A stretch of DNA of 64,000 bases from Diplolepis rosae (lineage: Eukaryota > Arthropoda > Insecta > Hymenoptera > Diplolepididae), in assembly GCA_030998225.1 (NCBI GenBank), contig JAPYXD010000704.1, positions 9,548,001 to 9,612,000 on the forward strand, written 5' to 3'. This document shows, piece by piece, positions 33,421 through 45,805 of this stretch. Position numbers and translations under genes: made by a program. A model generated the notes under the pieces. The model was not told the DNA's origin and did no database searches. It worked only from the letters and a program-made list of their open reading frames with translations. Numbering within the stretch: the first letter of the stretch is position 1; the number at the start of each line of letters is the position of its first letter.

Positions 33421-35559
33421 ACGAAGCCAATCGGAAAACGTCGGAAGCACACGGACGACATTCTGAAACGAATTATAAGAAAAACCGAGAATGAATATTT
33501 TGATTTTTGCTGCGTGTCGCTAAGTTTCTGTCAAGTTCATATTCCTAATATGAATTTCTCAAATACGCTTTCCAGGTTATAATATTCATTGTTCAACTTA
33601 TTAGAATTATTTTTAGAAACCTTATTAATCATAATATCATTTTTTCGTACTCTAAAGTTTTCGAATGGAGATTCATAATATATTTGGTATTTAAAATACT
33701 AATTTTTCTTCTACACGTTTTAAAGACTGATATGACTATATTGAATTTCGATGCCACAATATGAATAAGTTTAATAAGTAAATTTTCAGAAATATTTGTT
33801 TATTATTGCGGATTTGGCAGCGATGTAAAATGTGCGTCACTGAAAATTAATCGACTCCGTGAGCCATGCGAAGCGCTCCCAATCTTCACACAGCTAAAAA
33901 TGCGTAAGAAAAAAATGCGTAAAACTATTAAGGTTGCATAAAAATTGTATTAAGATAGAAAATGCGTCATGATAAATTCTACAAAACGGTATTTTTGATT
34001 TTGTGAATCGCCGAAATGAAAATTTTATCACGATTTTCATGCGCAGACAATAGTTTTCCGACGGAGAAAAATAGTTGAAGTAATTTTACTCAACTCTGTC
34101 GATTAAACTTGGGACATAAGGACATTTGAACATCTATTAAATCCTAGTCGGGTAAAATTAATTTGATATATACCTAATTCACCCAAAGTGAATAACAATA
34201 AGCGCTACATAGGGAATAGTAAGGAGTTGAGTAAAACGTTATCGACGACAGGTCACCAACATGCGTCAGTGGGTTAACATGAAATGTATAAGTATATCAC
34301 CGACGCTTGAGGTGCTTCAAACCGTAGTTGGGTAAAATGAGCATCGGGCGTATTATTTCAACTGGCAATGGTATGGTTCTCTCAAATAAAAAAAAATTCT
34401 TACCTCGAGCCTGCCAATAGTCATCCGGTACATACATAAACAACATACAAATTCATTCACACCATCCAGACGTAGCCAATCACATTTCAAATCACAAATA
34501 CACTTAAACATATAAACTTACATATATAAACCTAATAACCAGCCCCCTGAATCTTACCACCAAATGCATAAGAAAAAAATTACGTGAAAGTTGACTGCCG
34601 CCGGTGGTGGCGCTGACGGTTCATAGGCCCTAGATTTAAAAAAATGCATGGGAAAAAGTATAAAAATTTAATTTTCTCCTATCAAAAACTATTTTATCGT
34701 ATTTTCTTATACATGATAATAATCTAATAAGATCTTCATATTTTCTACAAAAATTTATTCTCTTCAAAAAGGCTAAGACATTCACTTTAGGCAAAAATCT
34801 AATTTCCAAATTCTAGCGGGAATTGCATTGTTTGGGTCATGTTCTTTATTTTATAATTGTTTTGCGTTAAATTTAAATATTAATTATTATAAAATTTGAT
34901 TATTTTTCATATTATGTAACATATTACAAAAAATACAATATAGTATATACACTATATATTACTACTGTAATTAAATCGAATTTTTTAAAAATATAAAGAT
35001 TTCAAAAATACTGTTGGGAATTTGAACTAATAATTTGGTAATATTGCACTATGAAATAAATTATTAATTAATGAAATATATTAAGAGTATATTATTATAA
35101 TATATTATAGTTCAAAGCAGTGAAATAGTTGAGGTCTCTCATAAGTGCTCTGAAAAAATTTCTTTATCTACCAATATACTTTACTTATTTTTATATTTAT
35201 GTGTATATAAAATATTTGATCAATTTTTTAATTTACTTCTTTTTTATTTATCTGCGTTGTATTATTTTATTTTGAAATCCATTTTTCGTAAAATTATGAA
35301 TTTAAGTTTCAAATTTCTATTACTTTAGGAATTCTATGTAATTCGGTAAAACTATAAGCATTAAAAAGTAAGGAATCTAAATTAACAAAAAATCTGAACT
35401 TATATTCTTTTTTTAAAGTCCAAAACTTTATTCTAATAACAAAATTGTTAGAAGTCAGAAATTTTTTCCACTTCAAGACAATCCAATTTTAACAAGCTCA
35501 CAGTAACTTCAATTCAAAATTTAAAAAAATATTCTTTTTCATCTCCTTTTTATTTCAGT

Positions 35560-35671
35560 CACTTTCATTTATCTATGTTTTAACTTCTATCAGACAAAAT
35601 GTTTGCAACTAAATTTATTTGCGATAAGTATTTGAGAGACATTTATTGCGGTGCAAAAGAAATTCATTGCA
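35560..35671 (+). other. Exon-like segment, unrecognised
   Basis: Acceptor-like TTTTTATTTCAG ends at 35559 and a donor-like CACAG-GTAGAT starts at 35672. Between them an ATG at about 35600 opens a frame MFATKFICDKYLRDIYCGAK followed by EIHCT up to the donor. Cys-rich and short; I do not recognise it. It lies on the strand opposite the THAP exon within the same element. May well be chance. Confidence 0.2.
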
Positions 35672-35806
35672 CAGGTAGATACAATTAATTAATATTGAGA
35701 CATTACTCTTTATTATAATATGTAGTTAATTATTTATATCTCTATCAAATAAAATGTTTTATTTCAAACTAATAGGGAAAATATACAATATGTTCGACGT
35801 ACTTAC

Positions 35807-36070
35807 TCTTCCCAAAACGTTTACTCCATCAGGCGCATAGGTTAACCACTCTTGAAGAATATCTTCTGGCTTAAAATGCTTTTCGCAAATCGCATGACCT
35901 GCTTTTAATTTCATATCATCTCGAAGGATAGCAATTTGCCATACTTTTATTACATTTTCATCCTTTGGTACAATAAAAAAACGAACTTTATCGGAGCAAG
36001 GCTTATACCCAAATTTACACCCAAAATAGACACATTTCAAGTCGGCCCAATGAACAGTCAGCGCCACCAT
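35807..36070 (-). CDS. THAP zinc-finger exon (88 codons)
   Basis: From ATG at 36070 (context GCCATGG, favourable) the frame reads MVALTVHWADLKCVYFGCKF and on. It contains the complete C2CH signature of a THAP domain: C13-x4-C18, then 43 residues, C62-x2-H65, with the expected FFIVPKD at 31-37, W44, and the HFKPEDI block at 65-71. THAP domains are sequence-specific zinc-binding DNA-binding modules found in P-element transposases and in host proteins derived from them. The coding frame ends in phase 0 exactly at a strong donor, AGA-GTAAGT (intron starts at 35806), so this is a first exon; the next exon is not recognisable. It lies within the long-TIR element 34060-38463. No stop or frameshift inside, unlike the mariner relics. 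Confidence 0.8.
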
Positions 36071-36753
36071 GGCAGCCAGTCATAATTCATGTCATTTTCA
36101 ACTCAGTGATGCAGGGGGCTGCTAATAACTACACACATATATAGTTCGATACGCTTTCGTCGAATCACGCACACGCTCGCTTACAATGCTGAAATATAAA
36201 ACTTGGAACTTTCTTATATAGTGATTGCCTGAGTTATTCAGAGCTTGTGAGAGTAAGTGCCGTCAATAAAATTTTTGAGCCTTACTCAAGTAAAAATAAA
36301 TCAACTTTTTTCATAAATGATTGATAAAATATTTTTAAAAATTAATATAATTAATCAATTATTATAATTATGATGATTAATATATATAATATAATTATTA
36401 AATTACATTTAGTATACATTTTTATTATACGACGTATGAAGTTTAATGAAACTAAATATTCAAATGTACATTAAAAAATTGCATTATTATTAAGAAGTAT
36501 TTTGTATAAAAACATTTAAAAGAAGGTTCTTTTATTTTCGGTGTTTAAATTTTCAAAATATGGATTTTACATTTGCGAATTCCAAATTATTATTCTGCCT
36601 GAGTAATTTATGTGATATTTCATATTTTATATAATACACTTATCGATTTTTTTTTTTTTTTGAATTTTCATATCAATTTAATTTTAAGAATTTAATATTT
36701 TGAAATTAAAATTTTTTTATGTGTGCCCAAGGCGCAGATTACTTTCATTCGTT

Positions 36754-37025
36754 TCTGCGTGAATAGATGTAGCTGTTGGAATAAATCTTCCCGTGTAGAA
36801 ATTTCTATAGGGGCCTAGTTGGGCCCTGGCGAGTTTGACCTATTTCTAGCCGGGATCTAGCGTGGAAAACTATTCGGGGCCCCGTCGCTAACATAACGCT
36901 TTTGTCGAGGTGGGTCCCACTGGACTTTCTAGTAGGGATTTAGTGAGGTCAGCCCTTACACTACCCCACCTGCATAAAAGGACACCATTAGGGCCTATTG
37001 GACCTCCGCACTGTATTTAAGGGCA
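36754..37025. mobile_element. GGCCC-rich fragment with CCCGTGTAGAAATTT end
   Basis: Starts CCCGTGTAGAAATTTCTATA and continues with GGGCCTAGTTGGGCCCTGG and similar GC words. The terminus CCCGTGTAGAAATTT is also the inner end of the two elements at 58955-60303 and 60850-62198. A matching right end was not found; probably a truncated, distant relative. Confidence 0.45.
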
Positions 37026-37489
37026 TATATTAGCAGAGTCACGTAACCAATTTTGTTCAGGTATCTCACTGAGAAAATAATAAATAAAAAGGATTTTCCA
37101 GAACTGATAGAAAAAGTACAGGGGAACTGCGAGTTACGACTCTAGTATTTACCGTTTTTAACGGCAACAGAGGGATATTCGGTTGGAAGGTTAATTTCAC
37201 TGTTTTTCACAGTAAAAAATCTGTTTTCAAGATAGGAAATTTTTTCTGAGTAAATTGACAGTATTTTTTCGTTATATGTACACCGAAAAAAAATCTCAGT
37301 AGGTTTGACTACTTTTTAACTTACTTTCCGTAGTTTGTAAAGGCCCCAAGTGTCATTTTTGAAGTTAAGTGAACTGCAGGAACATAGGTAAATCAAATAA
37401 GAGCAGTAGTTGAATCGATGAATATTCTTAGTACATTTCAAAACTGTATATACTTTCAAGTAGACTCTAACTTACTATTTTTATATACA

Positions 37490-37700
37490 CACCTACAAAC
37501 ACACACCCCCCTCTCTACACTACACAAACGCTCGTTTAGGTGGTATTAAAAATTATTCTTAACGCTGCGGGTTCGAACCCTCTCTACTTATAATTAACGC
37601 ATTACTAACCTAACGACTAAGCCTCTCGGCTGCGCACGCTTGGTATACGAGAAAGAAAATAGCGCTTATAACCTTCAATTACTGCAGGGCCGTGTAAGAA
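37490..37700 (-). mobile_element. Second tRNA-like repeat, copy 2
   Basis: Minus strand: GCCGAGAGGCTTAGTCGTTA, TAGTAATGCGTTAATTATAA, then GAGGGTTCGAACCCGCAGC. Same block order as 33120-33420. The GGTTCGAACCC B box is perfect; the A-box part is approximate. It lies inside the THAP element, as copy 1 lies in the outer element. Confidence 0.45.
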
Positions 37701-38533
37701 GTGTATAGGCCCCGTGTAATCGCGAATTTTTAGATTTTAGACCAATTTATGATTCTGATTAAAATTTTTAAGACTTTTAATTATTAAATCGATTTTCTAT
37801 AAAATAAAATATTTTTGAAAGAAAGCGATCAAATTTTTGAATTAAAGAACATTACGTAATAAAAAGATTTATATACATTTTAGAATTATTAACTTTTATT
37901 ATTGTATATTAGTGATACTTTATACAGGTTATGATTCCTTTAATTTGTGTTTTCAAGAGTAAAATCAACGTATGTTCAGAATCTAAAAAATTTGAGTTTT
38001 TTCAATTCCAAAAATATGATGAAACTTTTCAATCAAGAAAATTAAATTATCGTTATTACCTCGACACAATAAGATACATACACATACACATACGTGCTCG
38101 CATATGATTATTATAATTACATGCGAATTCGAGTCAAAATTATCAGAAAGTTTTCTTAGATGTTCTTGATTCCTCTTAAGTATTGATCATATTCAAGACC
38201 GTGTTCAGAAAATCTCCATTTTTCTCAGATAAGATTGGTTTTTTATAGTTATACTACGAGTAATAATATATATATTTAAAAATTTTTAATGCACGCTTTC
38301 ATACTTTACCCTACGCTTCTGAATTTTACTCAACTTTGATTCATTTTAGAACATTTAATATATCACTAATAAATACAATGATACTAAATAACTTCTAACT
38401 TGTCCTTATGTCCTAAATTTGATCGGAAGTTGAGTAAAATTACTTCAACTATTTTTCTCCGTGCGCGGTCTCGAACGCACGGCGAGTCATTGCTGGTGGC
38501 CATTCATATACTCTAACGAAAAGTCTCTCAGAG

Positions 38534-39498
38534 TATATTTTTCGAGCTGCATTTTAGCACACCAGATTCTAAATAAAGCTTTATAAATATTATACGGAAT
38601 TTTCTAATTATTCGGAACTCGATAGTCAGTTTTAGAATAGAAAAACTATTTTTCAGTATTTCTTGATTTTCCTTTGAATTTCTGAAATTTAGAACTTGAC
38701 ATTATAAACGTAAATTTATGGTTTTCTAACGACTAGAAATCATCAACGAATTTTCAGAAAGTGAAGTTCTACATTTTTGCAAGTCTATTGAAAAAAGACA
38801 TTTGCTAAAATTTAGTAAGATACTTACTGACGCCTAAAAAACAATTCCTAAATGTGATTTCTTAAAATTTCTTATTCGCTGACTTTTAGAAGTCATGTTT
38901 TAGGTTATTACAATTTGATCGAGATAATTAAAATTTTAAAACTAATAAGATGTTTATTAACATTTAGCAAAAAAACTTCTTAATGCAGGGGCGAATTTAC
39001 TCAAGGACAACATGGACAGCTGCCCAAGGCGACGCCTCAAAGAGATGTGCATGTTTCTTCAAAATTCTTAAATATAAATTTTCAATACTTAAAAACCAAA
39101 AAATCTAGATCTTTTACACTATGAATATTATTAGAACGTAATCACTGTTTTTATTTTTAAAAACTCGTGCCTTGACAATATTTGTTGAAGTAATAGAGGG
39201 GAGGGACGGTTATTCTAGTTTGCCCAGGGCGCCCTTGTCGATAAATTTGGCCCTTTCTGAATGTAAATCATATCGACAAGATTTTAGAAAATAATTTTCT
39301 CCGTTCGAATAGCTACAGTTTGGAACTTCGCGTTCTAGAAACCACACTGAGAAAACTGTTTACTTGTGCCATCAAAAATTTGGTTGCCTCAACAAAAAAA
39401 TCTGTACGAGTAAATGTATTAGAAGGACGTAGTGAGCTGCACCTTAATTCACGGATTTCTGTGATTTTATTCTCGAATTAGCTCGACTAATTTTCGTA
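38534..39498. other. AT-rich, nothing recognised
   Basis: No coding motif. A CACTGAGAAAACTGTTTACT terminus-like word at 39352 suggests the end of another MITE whose partner I did not place. Confidence 0.4.
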
Positions 39499-39719
39499 CT
39501 CTCTGAATTTGAATCAGTCAAATTTTCACTTATTGAATCAGTTATTTGCCCTTTTACTGATTCATCAGTGAAAATGATCTTTTTCACTGTCAAATCAGTT
39601 AATTTTCACTAAAGTAATCAGTGAAATTTGACTGATTCACAGTAACCTCTTTTTAGCTATTTGAAGCACTCAAATTTCACTTATAATCAGTTGATTTTGA
39701 CTGATTCAGATTTAGAGAG
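39499..39719. mobile_element. 221-bp copy of the TGAATCAGTGA MITE
   Basis: Ends CTCTCTGAATTTGAATCAGT and, in reverse complement, CTCTCTAAATCTGAATCAGT with TA on both sides (39497-39498, 39720-39721). The interior is nearly all TGAATCAGT / CACTGATTC words in both orientations. Same family as 16365-16837 but without the AT-rich centre. Confidence 0.85.
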
Positions 39720-41632
39720 TATGAAAAAGTATATTTCTATCTTATTCTGACTAGTATCATTTAAAAAAGACAGCACAATACATTCGCATACGAAAATTAG
39801 TCGGATGAACTGTATATTAGAACACCTGTACATCAGAACATGTGGCCGGAAGGCACTTTTCAGTACGTGAACTTCTAAATAGAATGAAGTATATACTATA
39901 GTTTAGAACTCTCTTTTTAGCGTATACGAAATCAAAAGTTAGACTCTACAACTGCAGTTTGAAATGCATATATATTAGATATAAGATAATTTAAATCATC
40001 TACTGTGATTCGTTTGTTGCATTGGATGCTGTATAAATTAAAGTTCTTCTGAATATTGATATAACAAGTCATATTAGTTATGTCGTATATTTAGACAATT
40101 TATACAAATAAAGAATTCCGAAATGAAATGTTTTAATTTCTATGAGTATTTTGCTTTGAGATTTGTTGTTATGTAAAGAAATATGAGGCAAGGTCTGATG
40201 ACAAAAATAGGTAGAAACTGACTGACAGAAAAACTCTGAAGAGTATATTTACATGCATGGAACGAGCGGAAGCAATTCTGAAACTTTTTCGTAGATGTCA
40301 CTTTATCATAATGTCTATGATAGATTCTATGGCAAACTAGTTTGAAGCGTTTATATATAAATCTGAATAGTGATGTAGTCATATTTAAAGAGGTTCGACC
40401 CATTTTTACGATCTTAAACTAAAGAAAACATCTGCATCTAAATCAATCAAATTGTCAAAATTTTTACTGATAATGAGTAAAATTTTGAATTGGTGAACCG
40501 TGCTTAACTTATGAAAGAGGATTTTATGCTTTTATTACTTTTATAACATTAATTGATTGAAATTGAAACTTTAGCTCTTTATTTCATCTAAAAATTTATA
40601 ACTTTTATTCAATCTTAATCATCAACAACACATTATTTTCTATAAAACATTATATCTAATTATATCCATTATATTTTTCAGTAATTTTACCCTCTGAATC
40701 AGATAGTGCGAATTTCAAAATAAATCATAGTTCTATTTTCAAAATTTCTCAATTTATCATTATTATACATCTCTTTTTCTCGTAAAACATTGTTTTTATT
40801 TTCCTGCTAACAGAGTTGAATAAATTAAAAAGTTCATTCTTACAGAAATTTATGCATAAATTATATGTGCATATTAGGTAATTTAATTTTAAAAACTCAT
40901 TACTGGAGTAAAAATAGTAGAAAGACTGCATTATTGATTTTTAGAATTTACTTCTGCAACGAAAGAATAACGTATACTTCTATAAACATCAAAGGCTGAG
41001 AAAAAAAGTCGAATTTTATGTTCTAGAATGAAAACAAAGTAATAATTCTACCAAGTATTGAGAGTAAAAGTTTCTCAATGAAAATGTACAAAGCTATGCA
41101 TTACAGGACATATATACGTGTACAAGTTTAAATCAGTTATTTCCGCATGCACAAGTTGTAAAAATGTTAAAGCTTCCCCATCTTGTGCAGTAGGCAATTC
41201 AAAAATACGACAAACTATGGAGATTTTCCCTGTTAAATAAAAGTGTCAAGAAGTCGTATTATTTTAGTTTTCCAAAATTAAAGAAATAATATCTGAAAAT
41301 GTCGTTTATAATGTTCACAAACAATTGTAATTGTTAATATATGATTTTACATTTAAAACCTACATTTCTTTAAATTCTTTTTAAATTACGTAAATAAAAT
41401 GTACGAGTAGATTTAACATAAATAAATAAGCCTAAAAATTAAATTTTGGAGATTAAATATATAAAAAAATTTATTAAGAGTATTGTTTCATTCGGACACA
41501 CACAAAGTTGTTTATTAATTTATATTTAATCATAAAGATTATGTTGAGGATAGTTGTGGATGAAATAATCTTATAAAAATGCTGAACGTTTTCTGAAACA
41601 ATAATATTGAAGATATATTATTTTATGTGCCT
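39720..41632. other. AT-rich stretch without recognisable gene
   Basis: 1.9 kb; frames 40140-40403 and 40749-40931 (minus) have no motif. No TIR pair seen. Confidence 0.45.
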
Positions 41633-42206
41633 CCGGCGCGTAAACTCGTTTTTTCGCTACAGTTAAGAGTAGCGCAATGTTGTGCATTTCACTACGGAGG
41701 AATGAAATGTAAAAATTGAACTGCGCATGTGCCTATAGGCATACAGCGTAGCACAATCTTCTTATTATTCTTCTTCTTCGTAGAGCGTTAGCACCCTACT
41801 GACAAAGCCTTGTACATTTGAAGTGCGCATGTTCTATTACAACACGCTACTACTACACAAGATTGATAAAATCAAAATGGCCGGGACTAGTCGCGAAATA
41901 TCAAGTGTAATGACTAGCGCTGCAAACAACTACAATACTAGATTAGATTTGAGTGTACGCATAAAAACTCGTATAGGCACCGAAGTCACATAAAATAGAA
42001 TACGTGCCAATGCACACAATTCGGGAAATTACGAGACTCGCGACAATGGTCGCAGGACTAGTCGCGCCTCGGCTTCGTCTCGGCTACGCGTCGACCAGGC
42101 ATCGGCTACACCTCGACTACGCCTTGGCTTCGATCTCCTGCGAGCATTGTCGCTCGTCGCACAATAACCCTCATTGTGCGCCTAGGCACGTGATATACTA
42201 TTACAT
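41633..42206 (+). repeat. Dispersed repeat (GTGCCTCCGGCGCG family), full copy
   Basis: Begins TATGTGCCTCCGGCGCGTAA and ends in CTAGGCACGTGATATACTAT. Includes TTCTTCTTCTTCGTAGAGCG, ATGGCCGGGACTAGTCGC, and a palindromic GC block (CTCGGCTTCGTCTCGG, CTCGACTACGCC). The same modules occur, rearranged, at 57028-58162. The frame 42004-42219 translates the GC block only. Confidence 0.7.
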
Positions 42207-42231
42207 AAAATTATGTTAAAAATCAATTAAT

Positions 42232-42592
42232 GGAAATTCCAAGAAAACTAATCAAAACTTTTCTCGAAGATAAAAGCAAGAAAATCATTGAACATCAATT
42301 AAATTTAAATTAAAGCCAAAAAGTTCATAATGTAAAATTGAAATTAGACCTTTAACTTAATAATTTACTTAATAATAATTCTGACGGTGATCTTAACTTA
42401 AATCAACAAATCAATAAAATTGATAGTATTGATAATCATGACCTTTGGCCTCTTAATATTTCTGGTACAGACATTCCGCCTCCAGTAGCTCAAATATTAA
42501 GGGAAGGTGAAAATTTCAACAATAATTATATATTTGAGTGTACTACCTTAAAAACTTTTTCATTGGGGGCTGTTTACACAATGTGTGACTAA
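42232..42592 (+). pseudogene. Retroelement-like coding remnant
   Basis: A plus-strand frame with a few stops reads MEIPRKLIKTFLEDKSKKII, then after stops LNQQINKIDSIDNHDLWPLN, ISGTDIPPPVAQILREGENF and YIFECTTLKTFSLGAVYTMC. The block N-L/I-S-x-T/D-I-P-P-x-V-x-x-I-L-x-x-G-x-x-F resembles the segment just upstream of the reverse transcriptase in Penelope-like elements (a conserved LS.G..F pattern). No RT core follows, so the assignment is tentative; a host-gene remnant cannot be excluded. Confidence 0.3.
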
Positions 42593-44831
42593 ATATTTTA
42601 ATCCTTTCGTGCCTGACGGTAAATATATGTATTACTCCTTCGAAAATTCATTACTTCCACAAAAATCAACGCAGATACTCGGTATCTTGTGATTTGCGAG
42701 TCGCTGATTTCAAATTAGTGTAACGTCCAGCGAAACTGACCCTTGAACTGTAACAACTTTCTCTTACCTCATGTCTTAAAGTCTATATAAATATTTTTAA
42801 CATTTTAGAGTAAGATCAAGTCCAAATATCGGCTTTTAAATAAGATTTATAAATGTACTTTGAAACTCCCACATATCTTTATTTACCTTAGACTTACTAT
42901 TAGGAACAGCGACAGATACTATAATCTAAAGGGTTAGAGTACATTAAGATTTTTGAACGATAAAAGGATGAAATGAAAAAAATATGTATTTACGAGAATC
43001 TTTCTCATGAAATCGATGAATCACTCTAAACTTTGATCGAACTTTTAATCTAAGGGCGTTTCTATTCACACATATCTCCAACGAATAGAAAAAAATAGGC
43101 ACTCCCGACCTTACCAAAAACAAGAATGGAAAGGGAAGGAAATGCATCTTATAAAAACTCACTGCACATAAAAAAGTTCAGTTCAGCTCAGACGAAATAT
43201 ACAACTTTTAAAAGCTACATTTCAGTCAAGTTCAGTCCAGTTCAGTTCAATATAAAAAAAAAATATATATATTCTAGTCGTTAATAATTCGGTAAAGTTC
43301 GGAAATCTAAATAAAATTCAACAATTCTCAAAGCGAAGTGCTTCATCGATCTCATCTAAAAAATTTTTGTACATTAAGGAATCAACAAATAAAAAAAGTA
43401 AGTTAAGTAAAATTATTCTCAACAAATTCTACTTTCTTACACTCTTTTTCTCCTATCTATTATTTTTTTTTCTTTTTTAATATTAATTTAAATAAGTCAC
43501 TGGCTCCAGTAACCATCCTGGTATCGTGACTTATATTTTTGATTGAAATGATTGAAATAAACTCTATCCTTTCCAACAAATCCTGAGGTAAAGACATCTG
43601 ACGTGCTCCTTTTTAAAGTGATGTTCGATTTGTCTGAACCTTATCCCACAAAATTTCCAACATGTGTTAGAATTTAAGTCATAATCATAATAAAAGGATT
43701 GACAAATTTTTCCCGAGCTATTAGGATTAATTTCCTAGGCTCAAATAAGTTCAAAAAATGTCCTAGACGTTACATTAGCGATTTGATGTTAAGGGTTGGA
43801 GCCCGAAAATCAATATAGACATTTTCGGAGAACCCAAAAAAAACCCAAAAGTCTGGTATACTTTAATTTGTTGAGGGCTGATTTTTTAGATAGAGGGTTG
43901 TTTTTTGGGCATATGGGTAATTTTTTAAAATTGGGTTTAGGTGCATTGCAGAGCCCAAAAATCCAAAATTCTCAAAACTTGTTACAATGTTAATTCAACC
44001 TTATTTAAAATTTCAGGCCGTAGTTGGAAATACAATTAAGATTAAAGTCAGGAACTACGAGTACTCTTATTTGAAGGTCTTTATTTTAATTTTTCATCTT
44101 GATTTTTAAACTTTATATTATTTAACTTTTCATGTTTAATCAGCCAAAATATATTTTAAACCATCTCCTGAAGTAAATAATATTTGAGTTTTCCGCATAA
44201 TTCAACAACTGAAGGCGTTTTAATTGAAGGAGCTCACTGGCTGGCAATATTATCTGGTATTTTACCTAATAGCTGATATTTAATTAAAGCACTACTGCTC
44301 AGAATACTAGCACGTAAGACAAGAATTTCAGTGTTATTTGATCCAGTACCGACACGAACGTTGTAAGATAGAGAACATAAAAATGAATTAAACATTTAAT
44401 GTTTTACTTTTATCAAATTTTATCAAACTTACTCTTCATTTATTTATAAATTTAATATTATATATATTTAACCTTTAACGTTCACACTTCGCCAGAACTA
44501 CATAACATTTGAGGGGCTGGATACAATAACGGGACGAACTCTTAAAAATGCGTGAAATCATTGTTCAAACGTCTCGTAATATGAAAATTGTGACGTTTGA
44601 AAAATAAACTTCAAATTCGTAATCAGCGACCCGAAAAATCCCCGTATACTAATTTTTAAGTCTCAAAAATTAGAGCTTCTACCTTTGTCCATCTTTTGGC
44701 GATTTGGTTTCACTGTACGGCTCGTCAGTTTAAGGTAGTACTCCTAGATCGTAGATAGAATTTACCCCCTCCACTTTAATATTTTATTGGAAAGAAGCAA
44801 GTTTTCAAATATAATTTGGAAGAAATTTTAA
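42593..44831. other. AT-rich stretch without recognisable gene
   Basis: Short tandem CAGTTCAGTTCAG-like words at 43178-43250. Open frames 42944-43162 and 43796-43993 have no motif. At 44728 the word TTTAAGGTAGTACTCCTAGA resembles a TTAA-type element end, partner not found. Confidence 0.4.
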
Positions 44832-45805
44832 GGAGGTTGGGTAGTAGAATGAAAATGATTAAAAACGTTTGAAACTTTCACAATCCACTGTTTAATATTA
44901 AAGGAAAATCACGTAAAAATTTCAAAAAGATTGACAGTGCAGTTTTCGAGAAAATCAATGTTAAAATAGTCCTCTTATACATGGGCTCTTATGGGAGAAA
45001 ACTGAATTCCATCAATCTCCCTTCAATATTTTTTTCAAAAATGATAAACTCATTGGAAGCTCAGTTGCAATATGAACTTTGAATATTTCTGAACATTTTG
45101 AAACAAAAAAATTTGTGCACTTACAATGTAGTTATTTAGATAATTGAACTTGAAGAAAATATATTCGTTATTTTGGGGCAAACGTTCAGCCGTCATCAAG
45201 AAGTGTGGCAACGCTGCGGTATCTGCTATATTATAATAGTAATACAGATTCACAGGATTCATTGTAAATAAACAACGTACTTATGAAACATTACATGCTT
45301 AATCACTTTTATTTATTAGAACGCTGTACAAACAATCTCATTATAAAAAATATCAAAAATAACTTATAATAAACTAAAGAAAATTTTTTCAATACTTACA
45401 GACTAATCAATGTTCGGTTAATTATAATGTTTAAGGTTGTATGTAAAAAAATCGATCTCTGGTAGAATTTTTTAAAAAAGGAGCTGATATTTAAATAGAA
45501 TAATTATTTATATACATACAAAAAACCAGTTCAAACAACACAACGTTGACAAACGTCTTTCGTTATTTCAAAGAACTTCAAGTTGATAAAAATAAACTTT
45601 ATTTCACATAAAACATGAATTTTCTGGTATTTAATACCAAAACAAGATATTTACACTACACTTTATTGCACATCGATACGTAAATAGCGTAAAAAAAATC
45701 ATATAATTTTTTTATCTAAGGTTGGTCACACTGCCGAACGCCCGTGTTATAGGCATAGGCAAACACCTCTCACCGCCTGCCCCGCAAGTGATCTACCCAA
45801 CCTCC
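44832..45805. mobile_element. 974-bp TTAA-type element
   Basis: TIR GGAGGTTGGGTAG at both ends, flanked by TTAA on both sides (44828-44831, 45806-45809). No transposase ORF. Its interior at 45435-45515 (AAAAAATCGATCTCTGGTAG, GGAGCTGATATTTAAATAG) is an inverted relative of 4150-4250, so fragments are shared with the 2.3-kb mariner locus. The 45050-45262 frame is not a gene. Confidence 0.75.

Larger units (their letters stand above)
34060..38463. mobile_element. 4.4-kb long-TIR element carrying a THAP exon (P-like candidate)
   Basis: Left ACGGAGAAAAATAGTTGAAG at 34061 and the inverse CTTCAACTATTTTTCTCCGT at 38463 begin an inverted repeat that continues for about 60-70 bp, including TAATTTTACTCAACT and GGACATAAGGACA on both sides. 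The right end reads CACGGAG in full; the left base is changed. Inside, the only convincing coding sequence is the THAP exon 35807-36070 on the minus strand. THAP DNA-binding domains head P-element transposases, so a P-superfamily relic is the likeliest reading. No 8-bp duplication was recognised at the flanks, and no catalytic region was found. Confidence 0.65.
32775..38533. mobile_element. Outer TA-flanked element (hosts the THAP element)
   Basis: Left end CACTGAGAGACATTTCGTTA and reverse-complemented right end CTCTGAGAGACTTTTCGTTA match over about 25 bp; TA flanks both (32773-32774, 38534-38535). Without the inner element the unit is about 1.35 kb, and its left part is shared with 12655-12860. 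No own ORF recognised. The two ends could in principle belong to independent copies, but the paired TA and orientation favour one element. Confidence 0.6.

Noticed and set aside
42004..42219. 71-codon Arg-rich frame
   Set aside because: Translation of the GC-rich palindromic block of a dispersed repeat, present again at 57-58 kb without a conserved frame.
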